Source of the DNA: CAZJRB01 sp964547995
GTDB lineage: Bacteria > Planctomycetota > Planctomycetia > Pirellulales > Thermoguttaceae
Length of the DNA stretch: 42,734 bases
NCBI GenBank assembly: GCA_964547995.1
Contig: CAZJRB010000061.1
Span: forward strand, 1 to 42,734
Reading direction: 5' to 3'
Shown here: positions 15,998-23,254 of the stretch, one piece after another
Numbering within the stretch: position 1 is the stretch's first letter
How the letters are laid out: the number at the start of each line of letters is the position of its first letter
Notes under the pieces: generated by a model
What the model was told of the DNA's origin: nothing
Databases searched by the model: none
The model's input: only the letters and a program-made list of their open reading frames with translations
Position numbers and translations under genes: made by a program

Positions 15998-16081
15998 GTC
16001 CCAAAGGGACAAAGGCGAATAGCCCCAGGTTTCAACCTGGGGAAACAAGGCCAACGTCATCCAGGCAAGTCCCGCAGGGAC
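15998..16081. repeat. Left REP cluster flanking the RAYT gene
   Basis: Three hairpins occur in order: GTCCC-AAA-GGGAC (15998-16010), CCCCAGGTTTCAACCTGGGG (16023-16042) and GTCCC-GCA-GGGAC (16069-16081), joined by GCGAATAG and similar linkers. The reverse complement of the block at 16608-16690 has the same three hairpins and linkers in the same order, so the two blocks form an inverted pair around the transposase gene. Confidence 0.82.
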
Positions 16082-16101
16082 GACGGCGATGGACGCGTCA
16101 G

Positions 16102-16566
16102 TCAGCCGGCGTGTTCGGTCTCAAATACGTACCTCGGATCGTATTCGATGTTATGCCGCTTCAACAGGGCCAGGAACTCGTCTTGGAAACTCAGCTTCTT
16201 GTGGTGTTCCTCCTGTCTTTGGATGTAGTTCCTGACGGTTGACACCTGGGACTGGCTGACGGTGAATGCCCCGTAGCCGGCTTGCCATTCGAATCGCTCT
16301 CGAGTCTTCTTCTCGCCGTTGATCCATTTCGACGAGCTTCCTTTGACGTGTTGCAGCATTTCGGAAACTGCGATCGTAGGGTGGAACCCCGCCAGAATGT
16401 GGAGGTGATCTGCAATTCCGCCAATCTCGATGAGGCGTCCCTTTTCACCTCGGATAATGCCGCCAATATATGGGTAGAGTTCGTTTCTCAAGGCAGCATC
16501 GATACGTGGTTTTCTGTACTTGGTGCTGAAGATGATGTGGTAGGTAAGGCTGGTGTACGTGCTCAT
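16102..16566 (-). CDS. REP-associated tyrosine transposase (RAYT, IS200/IS605 TnpA-like, Y1 family)
   Basis: A 154-residue Y1 transposase. The HuH motif is H54-L-H56 (IADHLHILAGF) and the nucleophile is Y114 (TVRNYIQRQEEHHKKLSF). The N-terminus YTSLTYHIIFSTKYRKP and the WQAGYGAFTVS segment are typical. Both catalytic motifs are intact, so the enzyme looks functional. It acts by nicking and joining single-stranded DNA at hairpins. It has no TnpB partner and sits between two inverted blocks of REP-type hairpins (15998-16081 and 16608-16690). This supports the RAYT class, which mobilises REP sequences, rather than a full insertion sequence. Confidence 0.9.
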   Translation of the reverse strand: MSTYTSLTYHIIFSTKYRKPRIDAALRNELYPYIGGIIRGEKGRLIEIGGIADHLHILAGFHPTIAVSEMLQHVKGSSSKWINGEKKTRERFEWQAGYGAFTVSQSQVSTVRNYIQRQEEHHKKLSFQDEFLALLKRHNIEYDPRYVFETEHAG

Positions 16567-16607
16567 TGGGTCGACTCCGTTAGGTTGTGGGGTCGCTGAC
16601 TTGCGTC

Positions 16608-16690
16608 GTCCCGTTGGGACTTCGTTCGGGTTTGCCCTCCGTCTTCCCCAGGTTGAAACCCGGGGCTATTCGCTGTTGTCCCTTCGGGAC
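16608..16690. repeat. Right REP cluster flanking the RAYT gene
   Basis: Hairpins GTCCC-GTT-GGGAC (16608-16620), CCCCAGGTTGAAACCCGGGG (16646-16665) and GTCCC-TTC-GGGAC (16678-16690) mirror the left cluster in inverted order. The middle hairpin differs by one base from a perfect pairing (A against C). Confidence 0.82.
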
Positions 16691-16705
16691 ATGTAATTCG
16701 CGGCT

Positions 16706-17470
16706 TTATAGGGCAAGTGGCCGTGCTCGCGGCTTCCGGCCGAACCAGTTTTGCAGCCCGAGCTTGAAGATAATCCACAGGGCGGCCACGGCTTCCTTCG
16801 AGTTGATCTTCGAGGCGCCGCGGGTGCGGTCGATGAAGATGATTGGGGTTTCGCCGAATGTGGCCCCGGCTCGCTTCAGGTGCCAGAGGATCTCTTCCTG
16901 GAAGGAATAGCCCCGGCTGCGGACGGCGTCGAAATCGATCTTCTCGAGCAACGCGGTGCGATAACACCGAAATGCACCGCTGGTATCCTTCGGTTTCAGC
17001 CCCAAGGACCACCGGGCGTAGAAGTTCACGCTGCGGCTCATGAACTTTCGCTTCAATCCCCACCCCTCGATGCCGCCGCCGGGCACGTAGCGGGAGCCGA
17101 TCATCACGTCGACCGGCTCTCCGCCGGCTGGTTCCATGCCCGCGAGGAAGTCCGGTAGATATTTCGGCTGGTGGCTGAAATCGGCGTCGAGGTTCAGCAT
17201 GTACCGATAGCCGTGGTCGATCGCGTATTTCATCCCGGCCACCAGAGCGGTACCCAGCCCGAGTTTACCTTGACGATGGATGCAGTGTACCCGGGGGTCC
17301 TCCCCGGACTTTTCGTCGCACCACCGGCCGGTGCCGTCGGGCGAGCCGTCGTCGATCACCAGGATATCGACATCCGGAGCGAACTGAAATATTTGCCCGA
17401 CCAGATCGGGCAAATTTTCCATCTCGTTGTACGTGGCGACGGTGACCAGCGTTTTCCCGGCGTCGGACAT
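16706..17470 (-). CDS. Polyprenol-phosphate mannose synthase-like family 2 glycosyltransferase
   Basis: A 254-residue GT-A fold protein of the dolichol/polyprenol-phosphate mannose synthase type. Motifs: LVTVATYNEMENL (10-20), VIDDGSPDGTG (38-48), GLGTALVAGM (71-80), the metal-binding D95-A-D97 (MLNLDADFSHQP), MIGSRYVPGG, DTSGAFRCYR and a C-terminal RTRGASKIN motif. No long transmembrane region is present, so it is the short, soluble or peripheral type. It likely transfers a hexose from a nucleotide sugar to a polyprenyl phosphate for glycosylation. The nearby sugar-nucleotide epimerase suggests a shared role in surface glycan synthesis. The start at 17470 agrees with the family's N-terminus. 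Confidence 0.9.
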   Translation of the reverse strand: MSDAGKTLVTVATYNEMENLPDLVGQIFQFAPDVDILVIDDGSPDGTGRWCDEKSGEDPRVHCIHRQGKLGLGTALVAGMKYAIDHGYRYMLNLDADFSHQPKYLPDFLAGMEPAGGEPVDVMIGSRYVPGGGIEGWGLKRKFMSRSVNFYARWSLGLKPKDTSGAFRCYRTALLEKIDFDAVRSRGYSFQEEILWHLKRAGATFGETPIIFIDRTRGASKINSKEAVAALWIIFKLGLQNWFGRKPRARPLAL

Positions 17471-17573
17471 GGGGATAAATCGTTGTGTCGGAAGTTGCTA
17501 TAACCAACTATAGCATTTCATTGGGGAGTGGGCAGAGGGCAGTGCTCGCGGAAAACGGGGTACGTGCTTCGTG

Positions 17574-17602
17574 GAACCCCGGCACGCAGTACCGGGGCTT
17601 TT
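17574..17602 (-). repeat. ACTGCGT-loop palindrome, copy C (reverse orientation)
   Basis: On the reverse strand this reads CCCCGGTAC-TGC-GTGCCGGGG, with AAAAG before and TTCC after it. It is followed on the plus strand, after 8 bases, by the 7-bp array at 17611-17659, as is also true, in mirror image, for copies D and E. Confidence 0.78.
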
Positions 17603-17610
17603 CACTTCTT

Positions 17611-17659
17611 ACTATCCACTATCCACTACCCACTATCCACTACCCACTATCCACTGTCC
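17611..17659. repeat. Seven tandem 7-bp repeats ACTRYCC
   Basis: Units at 17611-17659 read ACTATCC, ACTATCC, ACTACCC, ACTATCC, ACTACCC, ACTATCC, ACTGTCC without interruption. The array overlaps the 3' end of the epimerase gene: its minus-strand stop codon (CTA at 17647-17649) lies inside the sixth unit, and the last residues VDSG are encoded by the array. Confidence 0.9.
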
Positions 17660-18591
17660 ACCAACCCCCGATAATAATCGATCGACCGCCGCAGGCCTTC
17701 CTCGAAATCGACCTTCGGTTCATAGCCGAGGTGCTTGCGTGCCAGGGTGATGTCGGCGAGGCTTTCGCGGACGTCGCCGGGCCGGGGGTCGGCGTGCGCC
17801 GGTTTGATGTCCGTGCCCAGCAGCCGGTTGAGCACATCGAGCAGGGTGAGCAGGTCGGTCGAGCTGCCGCACGCGGCGTTCAGCGTCCGGCCCGCCACGT
17901 CGGGGGCGTCGGCCGCGAGCAAGTTGGCGTCGACGACGTTGTCGACGTACGTGAAGTCGCGGGACTGCCGCCCGTCGCCGTAGATCACCGGCTGCCGGCC
18001 CTGAAGGATCGCCGTGATGAACAGCGGGATGACGGCCGAGTAGGGGCTGTCGGGGTCCTGTCTCGGCCCGAAGACGTTGAAGTACCGGACCACGACCGTC
18101 TCGAAGCCGTAGGTCGCCGTGAACGCGTGGCAATAGTGCTCGCCGGCCAGCTTGGCCGCTGCATAGGGGGAGAGCGGGCCCGGCAAGGCGCTTTCCTGCT
18201 TGCTGCTGGTCGGCTGATCGCCGTAGGCACTGCTTGAGCCGGCATAGACGACCCTGCGGACGTTTGCCCGCCGGGCGGCGTCCAGCAGCATCAACGTCCC
18301 GGTCACGCAAGCGGCGTTTGTATCGAGCGGCCGCTCGACGCTCCGCGGCACGGAGGCCAGCGCCGCTTCGTGAAAGATACAGTCGACCCCTTCAACGATG
18401 CCGGCCACCGCCTTCGCGTCGATCAAATCGCCCTCGACGAACTCGATCTCATCGCGGAAGCCGGCCATGTTCGAGAGGCGGCCGGTGCTGAGGTTGTCGA
18501 ACACGCGGACGCGATCACCCTGCCGCAGCAGTGCCTCGGCGATGTGAGATCCGATGAAACCGGCCCCGCCGGTGACTAAGAATGTACGCAT
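17647..18591 (-). CDS. NAD-dependent sugar-nucleotide epimerase/dehydratase (UDP-glucose 4-epimerase-like)
   Basis: A 314-residue extended short-chain dehydrogenase. NAD site GGAGFIGSH (residues 8-16), catalytic S120 (YAGSSSAYGD), Y143 and K147 (SPYAAAKLAGE), and the segment FNVFGPRQDP near 185. This is the UDP-hexose 4-epimerase/dehydratase subgroup, cytosolic, supplying sugar nucleotides for glycan synthesis. Both ends touch 7-bp tandem arrays: the array at 18595-18621 lies a few bases before the ATG (18589-18591), leaving no recognisable Shine-Dalgarno, and the array at 17611-17659 supplies the stop codon. The start is therefore supported only by homology (MRTFLVTGGAGF). Confidence 0.9.
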   Translation of the reverse strand: MRTFLVTGGAGFIGSHIAEALLRQGDRVRVFDNLSTGRLSNMAGFRDEIEFVEGDLIDAKAVAGIVEGVDCIFHEAALASVPRSVERPLDTNAACVTGTLMLLDAARRANVRRVVYAGSSSAYGDQPTSSKQESALPGPLSPYAAAKLAGEHYCHAFTATYGFETVVVRYFNVFGPRQDPDSPYSAVIPLFITAILQGRQPVIYGDGRQSRDFTYVDNVVDANLLAADAPDVAGRTLNAACGSSTDLLTLLDVLNRLLGTDIKPAHADPRPGDVRESLADITLARKHLGYEPKVDFEEGLRRSIDYYRGLVDSG

Positions 18592-18594
18592 AGA

Positions 18595-18621
18595 GTAGTG
18601 GGTAGTGGATAGTGGGTAGTG
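18595..18621. repeat. 7-bp tandem array GGTAGTG, about four units
   Basis: GTAGTG-GGTAGTG-GATAGTG-GGTAGTG is the reverse complement of the ACTRYCC array at 17611-17659. It lies directly upstream of the epimerase start, on the side of palindrome copy D (18629-18661). Confidence 0.85.
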
Positions 18622-18628
18622 CTGTGTC

Positions 18629-18661
18629 AAAAGCCCCCGGACTGCGTCCGAGGGTTCTTTT
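18629..18661. repeat. ACTGCGT-loop palindrome, copy D
   Basis: AAAAGCCCCCGGAC-TGC followed by GTCCGAGGGTTCTTTT: a 9-bp stem with one mismatch around TGC, flanked by A and T runs. In either direction it could terminate transcription. It sits between the epimerase start and the end of the GspF-like gene. Confidence 0.78.
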
Positions 18662-18810
18662 CTTCCGCAGGGACGCCGGGCCGGGTGATCTCTCGACGAT
18701 TGTAGAGGAGTTTGCGTTTCCGGGAAAGAGAGAAATCCGGTGAGTATCGCTTCCGGCGCCTGCCTGCTACTTTGGCAATAGCAGGCCTCACCCGTCAAAA
18801 AGCGCGTGGC

Positions 18811-19863
18811 TCACATCGAATCGAGCAGTTTTTTGTATGGGCCGTACCAGCCCACGAAAAACAGCCGGAAGATCAGCGCGACGAGGATCAGTGCGATCAA
18901 GATCCAGACCGCGACGCCGGCGAGCATGGTTAGCGTGACCATGGCGGCCCGGGCCCGGTCGCGATATTGCCCGGCCAGCGTGGCCATCGATTCGTCGAGC
19001 TTTCCGCTCTGTTCGCCGACGGCCAGCGCGTCGAGGAAATCGGCCGGAAACGAGGCCGCGTGAAAAAAGGCCTCGTAAAGGGAGTTGCCCTCGGCCAGCG
19101 ACGCGTCGATGCGATCGATCTGATCGAGGTACCGGGCGTTTCGGGTGCTCCGCACACTGAGATTGATTGCCTGGCGCACGTCCATCCCGGTCTTCATGGT
19201 CAGGTGCATCGTCCAGGCCAGCCGCGCCAGCGCCATTGTCAGCAGGGCCTGGCCCAGCACCGGCACCCGCATCACACCCCGTTGGATCGGCCGCGACCAG
19301 ACCCATCCCCGCCGCAGGGTTTCGATTGCCACGAAGAGCACCATTCCGACCGCCGCCAGAAAGCCCAAGTAGATCATCAGCCCTTTGTTGCCGACCAGCC
19401 CGAACCCGAGCGGATCGAGTTCCTTGTTGCCGGTCATATCGCGAATAATGCCCATCACCCAGATCAGGAACCCGATGATCACGATGGCCAGGCCGAGTTG
19501 TATCAGCGGCCACGCGATGGCCAGCAGGAACGTCCGCCGCAGCGAGAGCTGTTGCCGATAGTGGTCGGCCAGTTGCCCAAAGACCTCGGCCCGGTGGCCG
19601 GTCTTCTCGCCGACCTGGGCCAACTCGCGAAACAGCTCGGGGAAGTAGCTGCCGGTGGGGGCCAGGGCGTCGTAGAGCGATTCGCCCCGGGCGACCCCCT
19701 CGGCCACGATGGCGTAGCGCCGCCGCGCGGCGCCCGCGGCCCGCTCCGATTCCCGGGCCCAGACAGCCCGCATGTCGATCCCGGCCTCCAGCGCCGTCGC
19801 CAGGCGCCCGCAAAGATCGGCAAGCCGCGTCAGCGTAATTCGGGCGGAGAAAATCATAAGCAT
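18811..19863 (-). CDS. GspF-like type II secretion / type IV pilus inner-membrane protein
   Basis: A 351-residue protein with two copies of the T2SSF domain. The first is about residues 8-125 (AGIDMRAVWARESERAAG..., GESLYDALAPTGSYFPELFRELAQVGEKTG), the second about 215-330 (GMDVRQAINLSVRSTRNARY..., GNSLYEAFFHAASFPADFLDALAVGEQSGKLDES). Hydrophobic segments lie near 118-145, 165-190 and at the C-terminus (MLAGVAVWILIALILVALIFRLFFVGWYG). The paired E...G motifs (VGEKTG and VGEQSG) are diagnostic. It is slightly short for GspF (about 400). No ATPase or secretin adjoins, so it may work with pilus genes elsewhere, perhaps with the pseudopilin-like gene at 15197. The start is uncertain between 19863 and 19857; neither has a strong ribosome-binding site. 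Confidence 0.85.
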   Translation of the reverse strand: MLMIFSARITLTRLADLCGRLATALEAGIDMRAVWARESERAAGAARRRYAIVAEGVARGESLYDALAPTGSYFPELFRELAQVGEKTGHRAEVFGQLADHYRQQLSLRRTFLLAIAWPLIQLGLAIVIIGFLIWVMGIIRDMTGNKELDPLGFGLVGNKGLMIYLGFLAAVGMVLFVAIETLRRGWVWSRPIQRGVMRVPVLGQALLTMALARLAWTMHLTMKTGMDVRQAINLSVRSTRNARYLDQIDRIDASLAEGNSLYEAFFHAASFPADFLDALAVGEQSGKLDESMATLAGQYRDRARAAMVTLTMLAGVAVWILIALILVALIFRLFFVGWYGPYKKLLDSM

Positions 19864-19895
19864 CAGTCTAGCGAGCAACGCGGTGTAAGGGAAGT

Positions 19896-19916
19896 GGTAG
19901 TGGGTGGTGGGTGGTG
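19896..19916. repeat. 7-bp tandem array, three units
   Basis: GGTAGTG-GGTGGTG-GGTGGTG is a diverged version of the GGTAGTG array at 18595. It lies 33 nt before the GspF-like start and precedes palindrome copy E, in the same order as in the other two composites. Confidence 0.7.
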
Positions 19917-19932
19917 GGGGGCGTATTGGAGC

Positions 19933-19961
19933 AAAAGTCCCGGCACTGCGTGCCGGGATTC
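19933..19961. repeat. ACTGCGT-loop palindrome, copy E
   Basis: AAAAG-TCCCGGCAC-TGC-GTGCCGGGA-TTCC has a perfect 9-bp stem around TGC. It lies between the GspF-like gene and the TIM-barrel gene at 20069. Confidence 0.8.
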
Positions 19962-20068
19962 CGTTGAACACACTCCGAACCCCTGACTTCTTGACAATCG
20001 CCCGCCGCCACGCGAAAATCATTCTAGTTCACATTCCAAACTCCAAATCCACACAGAAAGCCCCTGCC

Positions 20069-20950
20069 ATGTCGAAAACTCTTACGCGACGCGAATTGCT
20101 TGCCGCCGGCGGCGCCGCCGGATTGTGTCTCTCGCCGGCGCTCCGCTCGCTTGTGGCCGCCGAGAAAAAGCCGCAATTCAAGATAAGCTCCTGCGACTGG
20201 TCGATCGGCTGCGGCGGAAACTTCCGCGCGTTCGAGGTGGCCAAACAGGTCGGGCTCGACGGCGTCGAGGTCAGCTTCGGCGGGCCCGGCGGAAAGTTCG
20301 ATCTCCGCAAGGAAGAAGTCCGAAAGCAATACAAGGAAGCGGCCGCAAAAGACGGCCTCAAGATTTCCTCGCTCGCCATGGGCGTGCTCAACGGCGTGCC
20401 TTACTCATCCGATCCGAAGGCCGAGAAATGGGTCGAGGAGTGCATTAACGTAATGCCGGCAATGCACCAGCAGATCGTCCTGCTGGCGTTCTTCGGCCGC
20501 GGCGATATTAAGGGTAAGCCGGAGTTGCAAAAGGAAGTCATCCGCCGGCTGAAGAAGGTCGCCCCAAAGGCCGAGAAGGCCGGCGTGGTGCTCGGGCTCG
20601 AGACCTGGCTCAACGCCGACGAGCACCTCCGCATCCTCGACGCCGTCGGCTCCCCTGCCGTGATGGTCTATTACGACGTCGCCAACATGACCACCAAGGG
20701 CTACGACATCTGCAAAGAGATACGCCGGCTCGGCAAGCGGATCTGCCAGTTCCACATGAAGGAAAACGGCTACCTGCTGGGCAAGGGAAAAGTCGACTTC
20801 CCCAAGGTCAAACAGGCCATCGACGACATCGGCTACCAAGGCTGGCTGGTCATCGAAGGGGCAAGACCCCGCGGAATGAGTCTTCAGGAAGCCTACACCG
20901 CAAATCAGAAGTTCCTGCGGTCGATCTTCCCGACGGGCAGAACGTCATGA
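20069..20950 (+). CDS. Tat-exported xylose-isomerase-like TIM-barrel protein
   Basis: A 293-residue protein. The N-terminus has a twin-arginine signal (TRRELLAAGGAAGLCLSPAL), followed by a mature sugar-phosphate isomerase/epimerase-type barrel beginning FKISSCDWSIGCGG. Barrel landmarks are GLDGVEVSFGGPGGKFD, the metal-site GLETWLNADEHLRIL (E near residue 175), VYYDVANM near 205 and a C-terminal FHMKENGYLLGKGKVDF with GWLVIEGARP. Members act on keto-sugars or inositols. A periplasmic location fits the other Tat-tagged carbohydrate proteins of the window. ATG at 20069 is chosen because it opens the Tat signal. Confidence 0.85.
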   Translation: MSKTLTRRELLAAGGAAGLCLSPALRSLVAAEKKPQFKISSCDWSIGCGGNFRAFEVAKQVGLDGVEVSFGGPGGKFDLRKEEVRKQYKEAAAKDGLKISSLAMGVLNGVPYSSDPKAEKWVEECINVMPAMHQQIVLLAFFGRGDIKGKPELQKEVIRRLKKVAPKAEKAGVVLGLETWLNADEHLRILDAVGSPAVMVYYDVANMTTKGYDICKEIRRLGKRICQFHMKENGYLLGKGKVDFPKVKQAIDDIGYQGWLVIEGARPRGMSLQEAYTANQKFLRSIFPTGRTS

Positions 20951-21037
20951 TTCGCCGATGGTTGCCGCTTGCGCAGAGGGCAGAGGGAAGAGGACCGGGC
21001 GCAACGCCTCGAACGTCGTCGCGCTCCCCCCATCCCC

Positions 21038-22030
21038 TCATCCCTGCGCGGCCTTGCTCACCGCCTTGCGGTAGCCGGTGATACTCATGCCGTGGTCGCC
21101 GTAAACCTCCACGACGGCGTATGCATTGTTGTCGGCGCCGGAACCTTCGACCATTGCCTTCAGCGTGTAGTAATGAATGCCTTCGATACGGCTGTAATGC
21201 CCCGCGTGGTTGTGCCCCTGGAAGACCGCGAGGACCCGCTTGTGCTTTTCGAGGATTTGGCGGACTGCCTCGGCGTTCTTGATGTAATGGCTCCCTTTGC
21301 CGTCAAGCTGCTGGTGAACGAACGCGATGACCGGTTTCGGTGTCGACGCGAGGTCCCGTTTGAGCCATTTCAATTCGGCGTCCGGCAGGTTGGCGTCGGT
21401 CCAGTTGAAATTGCCGTGGTCGTAGTCGGAACCGTCGGCACGATAGTTGGCGTCGAGGACGACGAAGTGTAATCCTCGTAAATCAAAGGAATAATACTTC
21501 GAACCGGCGGGGACATTCGTGTTCTTGACGACTGCCAGAAACTGCTCTTTCGATATGCTGTCGGCGTCGTGATTGCCCAGGACGTGATAGCAGGGCCCCT
21601 GGAACCCATGGAAGGCCTTTTCAATCGTCCGGAGATACTCGATCGTGTCCTTTTCGACGGCCGGCGCGCCCTGGTCCTTGAAATCGCCGAGTTCTATGAG
21701 AAAATCGACTTTCTCATCATTCATCCGCCCGACACACTCGGCCATCTTGGCCACGGACTGTCGATAATAGCGGCTCCCCCGGCGCTGTGTATCGGCGTAG
21801 TGCGCGTCGGTAACAATCCCGAACCGGACTTTCGCGGCCGACTCCGCCGACCACGCCCGGGCGTCAAGCGGGGCAGTCGAAAGCGCCGCGGCAACGGAAG
21901 CCGAAACTTTCAGGAAATCACGGCGCGTGACGATCCAGTCGGCCGAAGCCGAACCGCTCTTCAAACCATGTTCGCGGGCAACTTGTTTTCTCATGGCGGC
22001 ATAACGCCTCTCCAAGTTCCCATAATGCAA
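21038..22030 (-). CDS. Tat-exported calcineurin-like metallophosphoesterase
   Basis: A protein of 330 residues if it starts with TTG at 22030, or 318 from the ATG at 21994. A twin-arginine signal (TRRDFLKVSASVAAALST) precedes the phosphoesterase domain: D-A-H (GIVTDAHY), GDFKDQ, GNHD (VLGNHDAD), a histidine in FVHQQL, and GHNHAGH. All metal ligands of the fold are present. The TTG has a GGAG 6 nt upstream, while the ATG has a less ideal GGAGAGG 15 nt upstream, so the longer form is preferred but not certain. The substrate is unknown; a phosphodiester or nucleotide in the periplasm is likely. The next gene upstream on this strand ends 21 nt away. Confidence 0.87.
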   Translation of the reverse strand: MHYGNLERRYAAMRKQVAREHGLKSGSASADWIVTRRDFLKVSASVAAALSTAPLDARAWSAESAAKVRFGIVTDAHYADTQRRGSRYYRQSVAKMAECVGRMNDEKVDFLIELGDFKDQGAPAVEKDTIEYLRTIEKAFHGFQGPCYHVLGNHDADSISKEQFLAVVKNTNVPAGSKYYSFDLRGLHFVVLDANYRADGSDYDHGNFNWTDANLPDAELKWLKRDLASTPKPVIAFVHQQLDGKGSHYIKNAEAVRQILEKHKRVLAVFQGHNHAGHYSRIEGIHYYTLKAMVEGSGADNNAYAVVEVYGDHGMSITGYRKAVSKAAQG

Positions 22031-22051
22031 TTTCTACTCCAGGAGGTGTCG

Positions 22052-23215
22052 CTAAGTGGGCGTCTCCACCCACTGGCCCTGTTTGGCGCTTTCGAGCACG
22101 GCTTCGCAGACCTTCTGCGTCCGCAGGGCGCATTTCATGTCGGGCTGGAACGGCTCGCCGCCTTCGAGGCTTGCCAGGAAATCGGCAAAGCTGTTGATGA
22201 ACGTGTGCTCGTAGCCGATCACGCAGCCGGGGACCCACCAGTGGTCCATGTACGGGTGCTCGAAGTTGGTGACCAGGATGTCCTGCCAGCCGGTCAGGTG
22301 GTCTTCGAGTTTCTGCCCGGCGGGATCGGCGTAGCGGAAGAATTTCAGCATGTGGGCGTTTTCGAGATCGAAGAACATGGCCCCGTTCTCGCCGTTGATC
22401 TCCATCGAGCTGTAGTTCTTCCGGCCGCGGGCGTAGCGGGTGCTCTCGAAGGTGCCCATCGAGCCGTTCTCGAAGACGGCCAGGAACATGCAGGCGTCGT
22501 CGATGTCGACCTTCTCGACCTTGCCGGTGTCGGCGTGCTTCCGCTCCTTGATAAACGTCTCGGCATGGGCCACGACCTTTTGGATCGGTCCGTTGAGCCA
22601 TTCGGCCGTGTCGATCGAATGGGCCAGCAGGTCGCCGGTCACGCCCGATCCGGCTACTTTACTGTCGAGCCGCCACAGGGCCATGCCGCCCTGGGGTACG
22701 TCGGCGCCGATCGTGTAGTCCTGGTTGTAGGTCGCCCGATAGTGGAACGGGCGTCCGATGCGGCCCTCGCCGATGATTTGCTTCATCAGGGCGATGGCGG
22801 GCACGCGTCGGTAGTTGAACGAGACCATGTTGGCCACGCCGGCCTTTTCGACCGCGGCGACCATCTCCTCGGCCTCGGCGACGCTCATCGCCAGCGGCTT
22901 CTCGCAGACGATGATCTTTCCGGCCTCGGCGGCGGCGATGACCACGTCGTGGTGCATGAAATTCGGCACGCAGACGTCGATCAGGTCGATGTCGTCGCGC
23001 TCGACGATCTTTCGCCAGTCGGTTTCGACCGATTCGTAGTTCCAGTTCTTGGCGAACTTCTCCAGCTTCTTGCGGTCCTCTTCGCGGCCGTAGCAGGCCT
23101 TCAGCACGGGCTGGTGCTCGCGGTCGAAGAAGTGGTTCACCTGCAAGTAGGCGTTTGAGTGCGCCTTACCCATAAAGCCGCAGCCGAGCACGCCGATGTT
23201 CAGTGGTTTGGACAT
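22052..23215 (-). CDS. Gfo/Idh/MocA-family oxidoreductase
   Basis: A 387-residue cytosolic NAD(P)-dependent dehydrogenase. Rossmann motif GVLGCGFMGKAH (residues 8-19), substrate-binding EKPLAMSVAEAEEM (E-K-P at about 97-99), and the C-terminal alpha/beta domain with DLLAHSIDTAEWL. No signal peptide is seen. Members oxidise or reduce inositols, glucosides and their 3-keto forms. It is the last gene of a three-gene minus-strand operon with two TIM-barrel isomerases (gaps of 39 and 66 nt), which indicates catabolism of an inositol- or sugar-like compound. The start at 23215 is fixed by the family N-terminus (MSKPLNIGVLG). Confidence 0.92.
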   Translation of the reverse strand: MSKPLNIGVLGCGFMGKAHSNAYLQVNHFFDREHQPVLKACYGREEDRKKLEKFAKNWNYESVETDWRKIVERDDIDLIDVCVPNFMHHDVVIAAAEAGKIIVCEKPLAMSVAEAEEMVAAVEKAGVANMVSFNYRRVPAIALMKQIIGEGRIGRPFHYRATYNQDYTIGADVPQGGMALWRLDSKVAGSGVTGDLLAHSIDTAEWLNGPIQKVVAHAETFIKERKHADTGKVEKVDIDDACMFLAVFENGSMGTFESTRYARGRKNYSSMEINGENGAMFFDLENAHMLKFFRYADPAGQKLEDHLTGWQDILVTNFEHPYMDHWWVPGCVIGYEHTFINSFADFLASLEGGEPFQPDMKCALRTQKVCEAVLESAKQGQWVETPT

Positions 23216-23254
23216 GATTCTATCTCTCATCTTGGTTGGAAGTTGTTTTTGTAT

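Noticed and set aside
16102..16566. A complete IS200/IS605 insertion sequence
   Set aside because: There is no TnpB, and the inverted three-hairpin blocks and protein features match a RAYT instead.
17611..17659. Possible CRISPR array
   Set aside because: The units are 7 bp long, directly tandem without spacers, and no cas gene is near.
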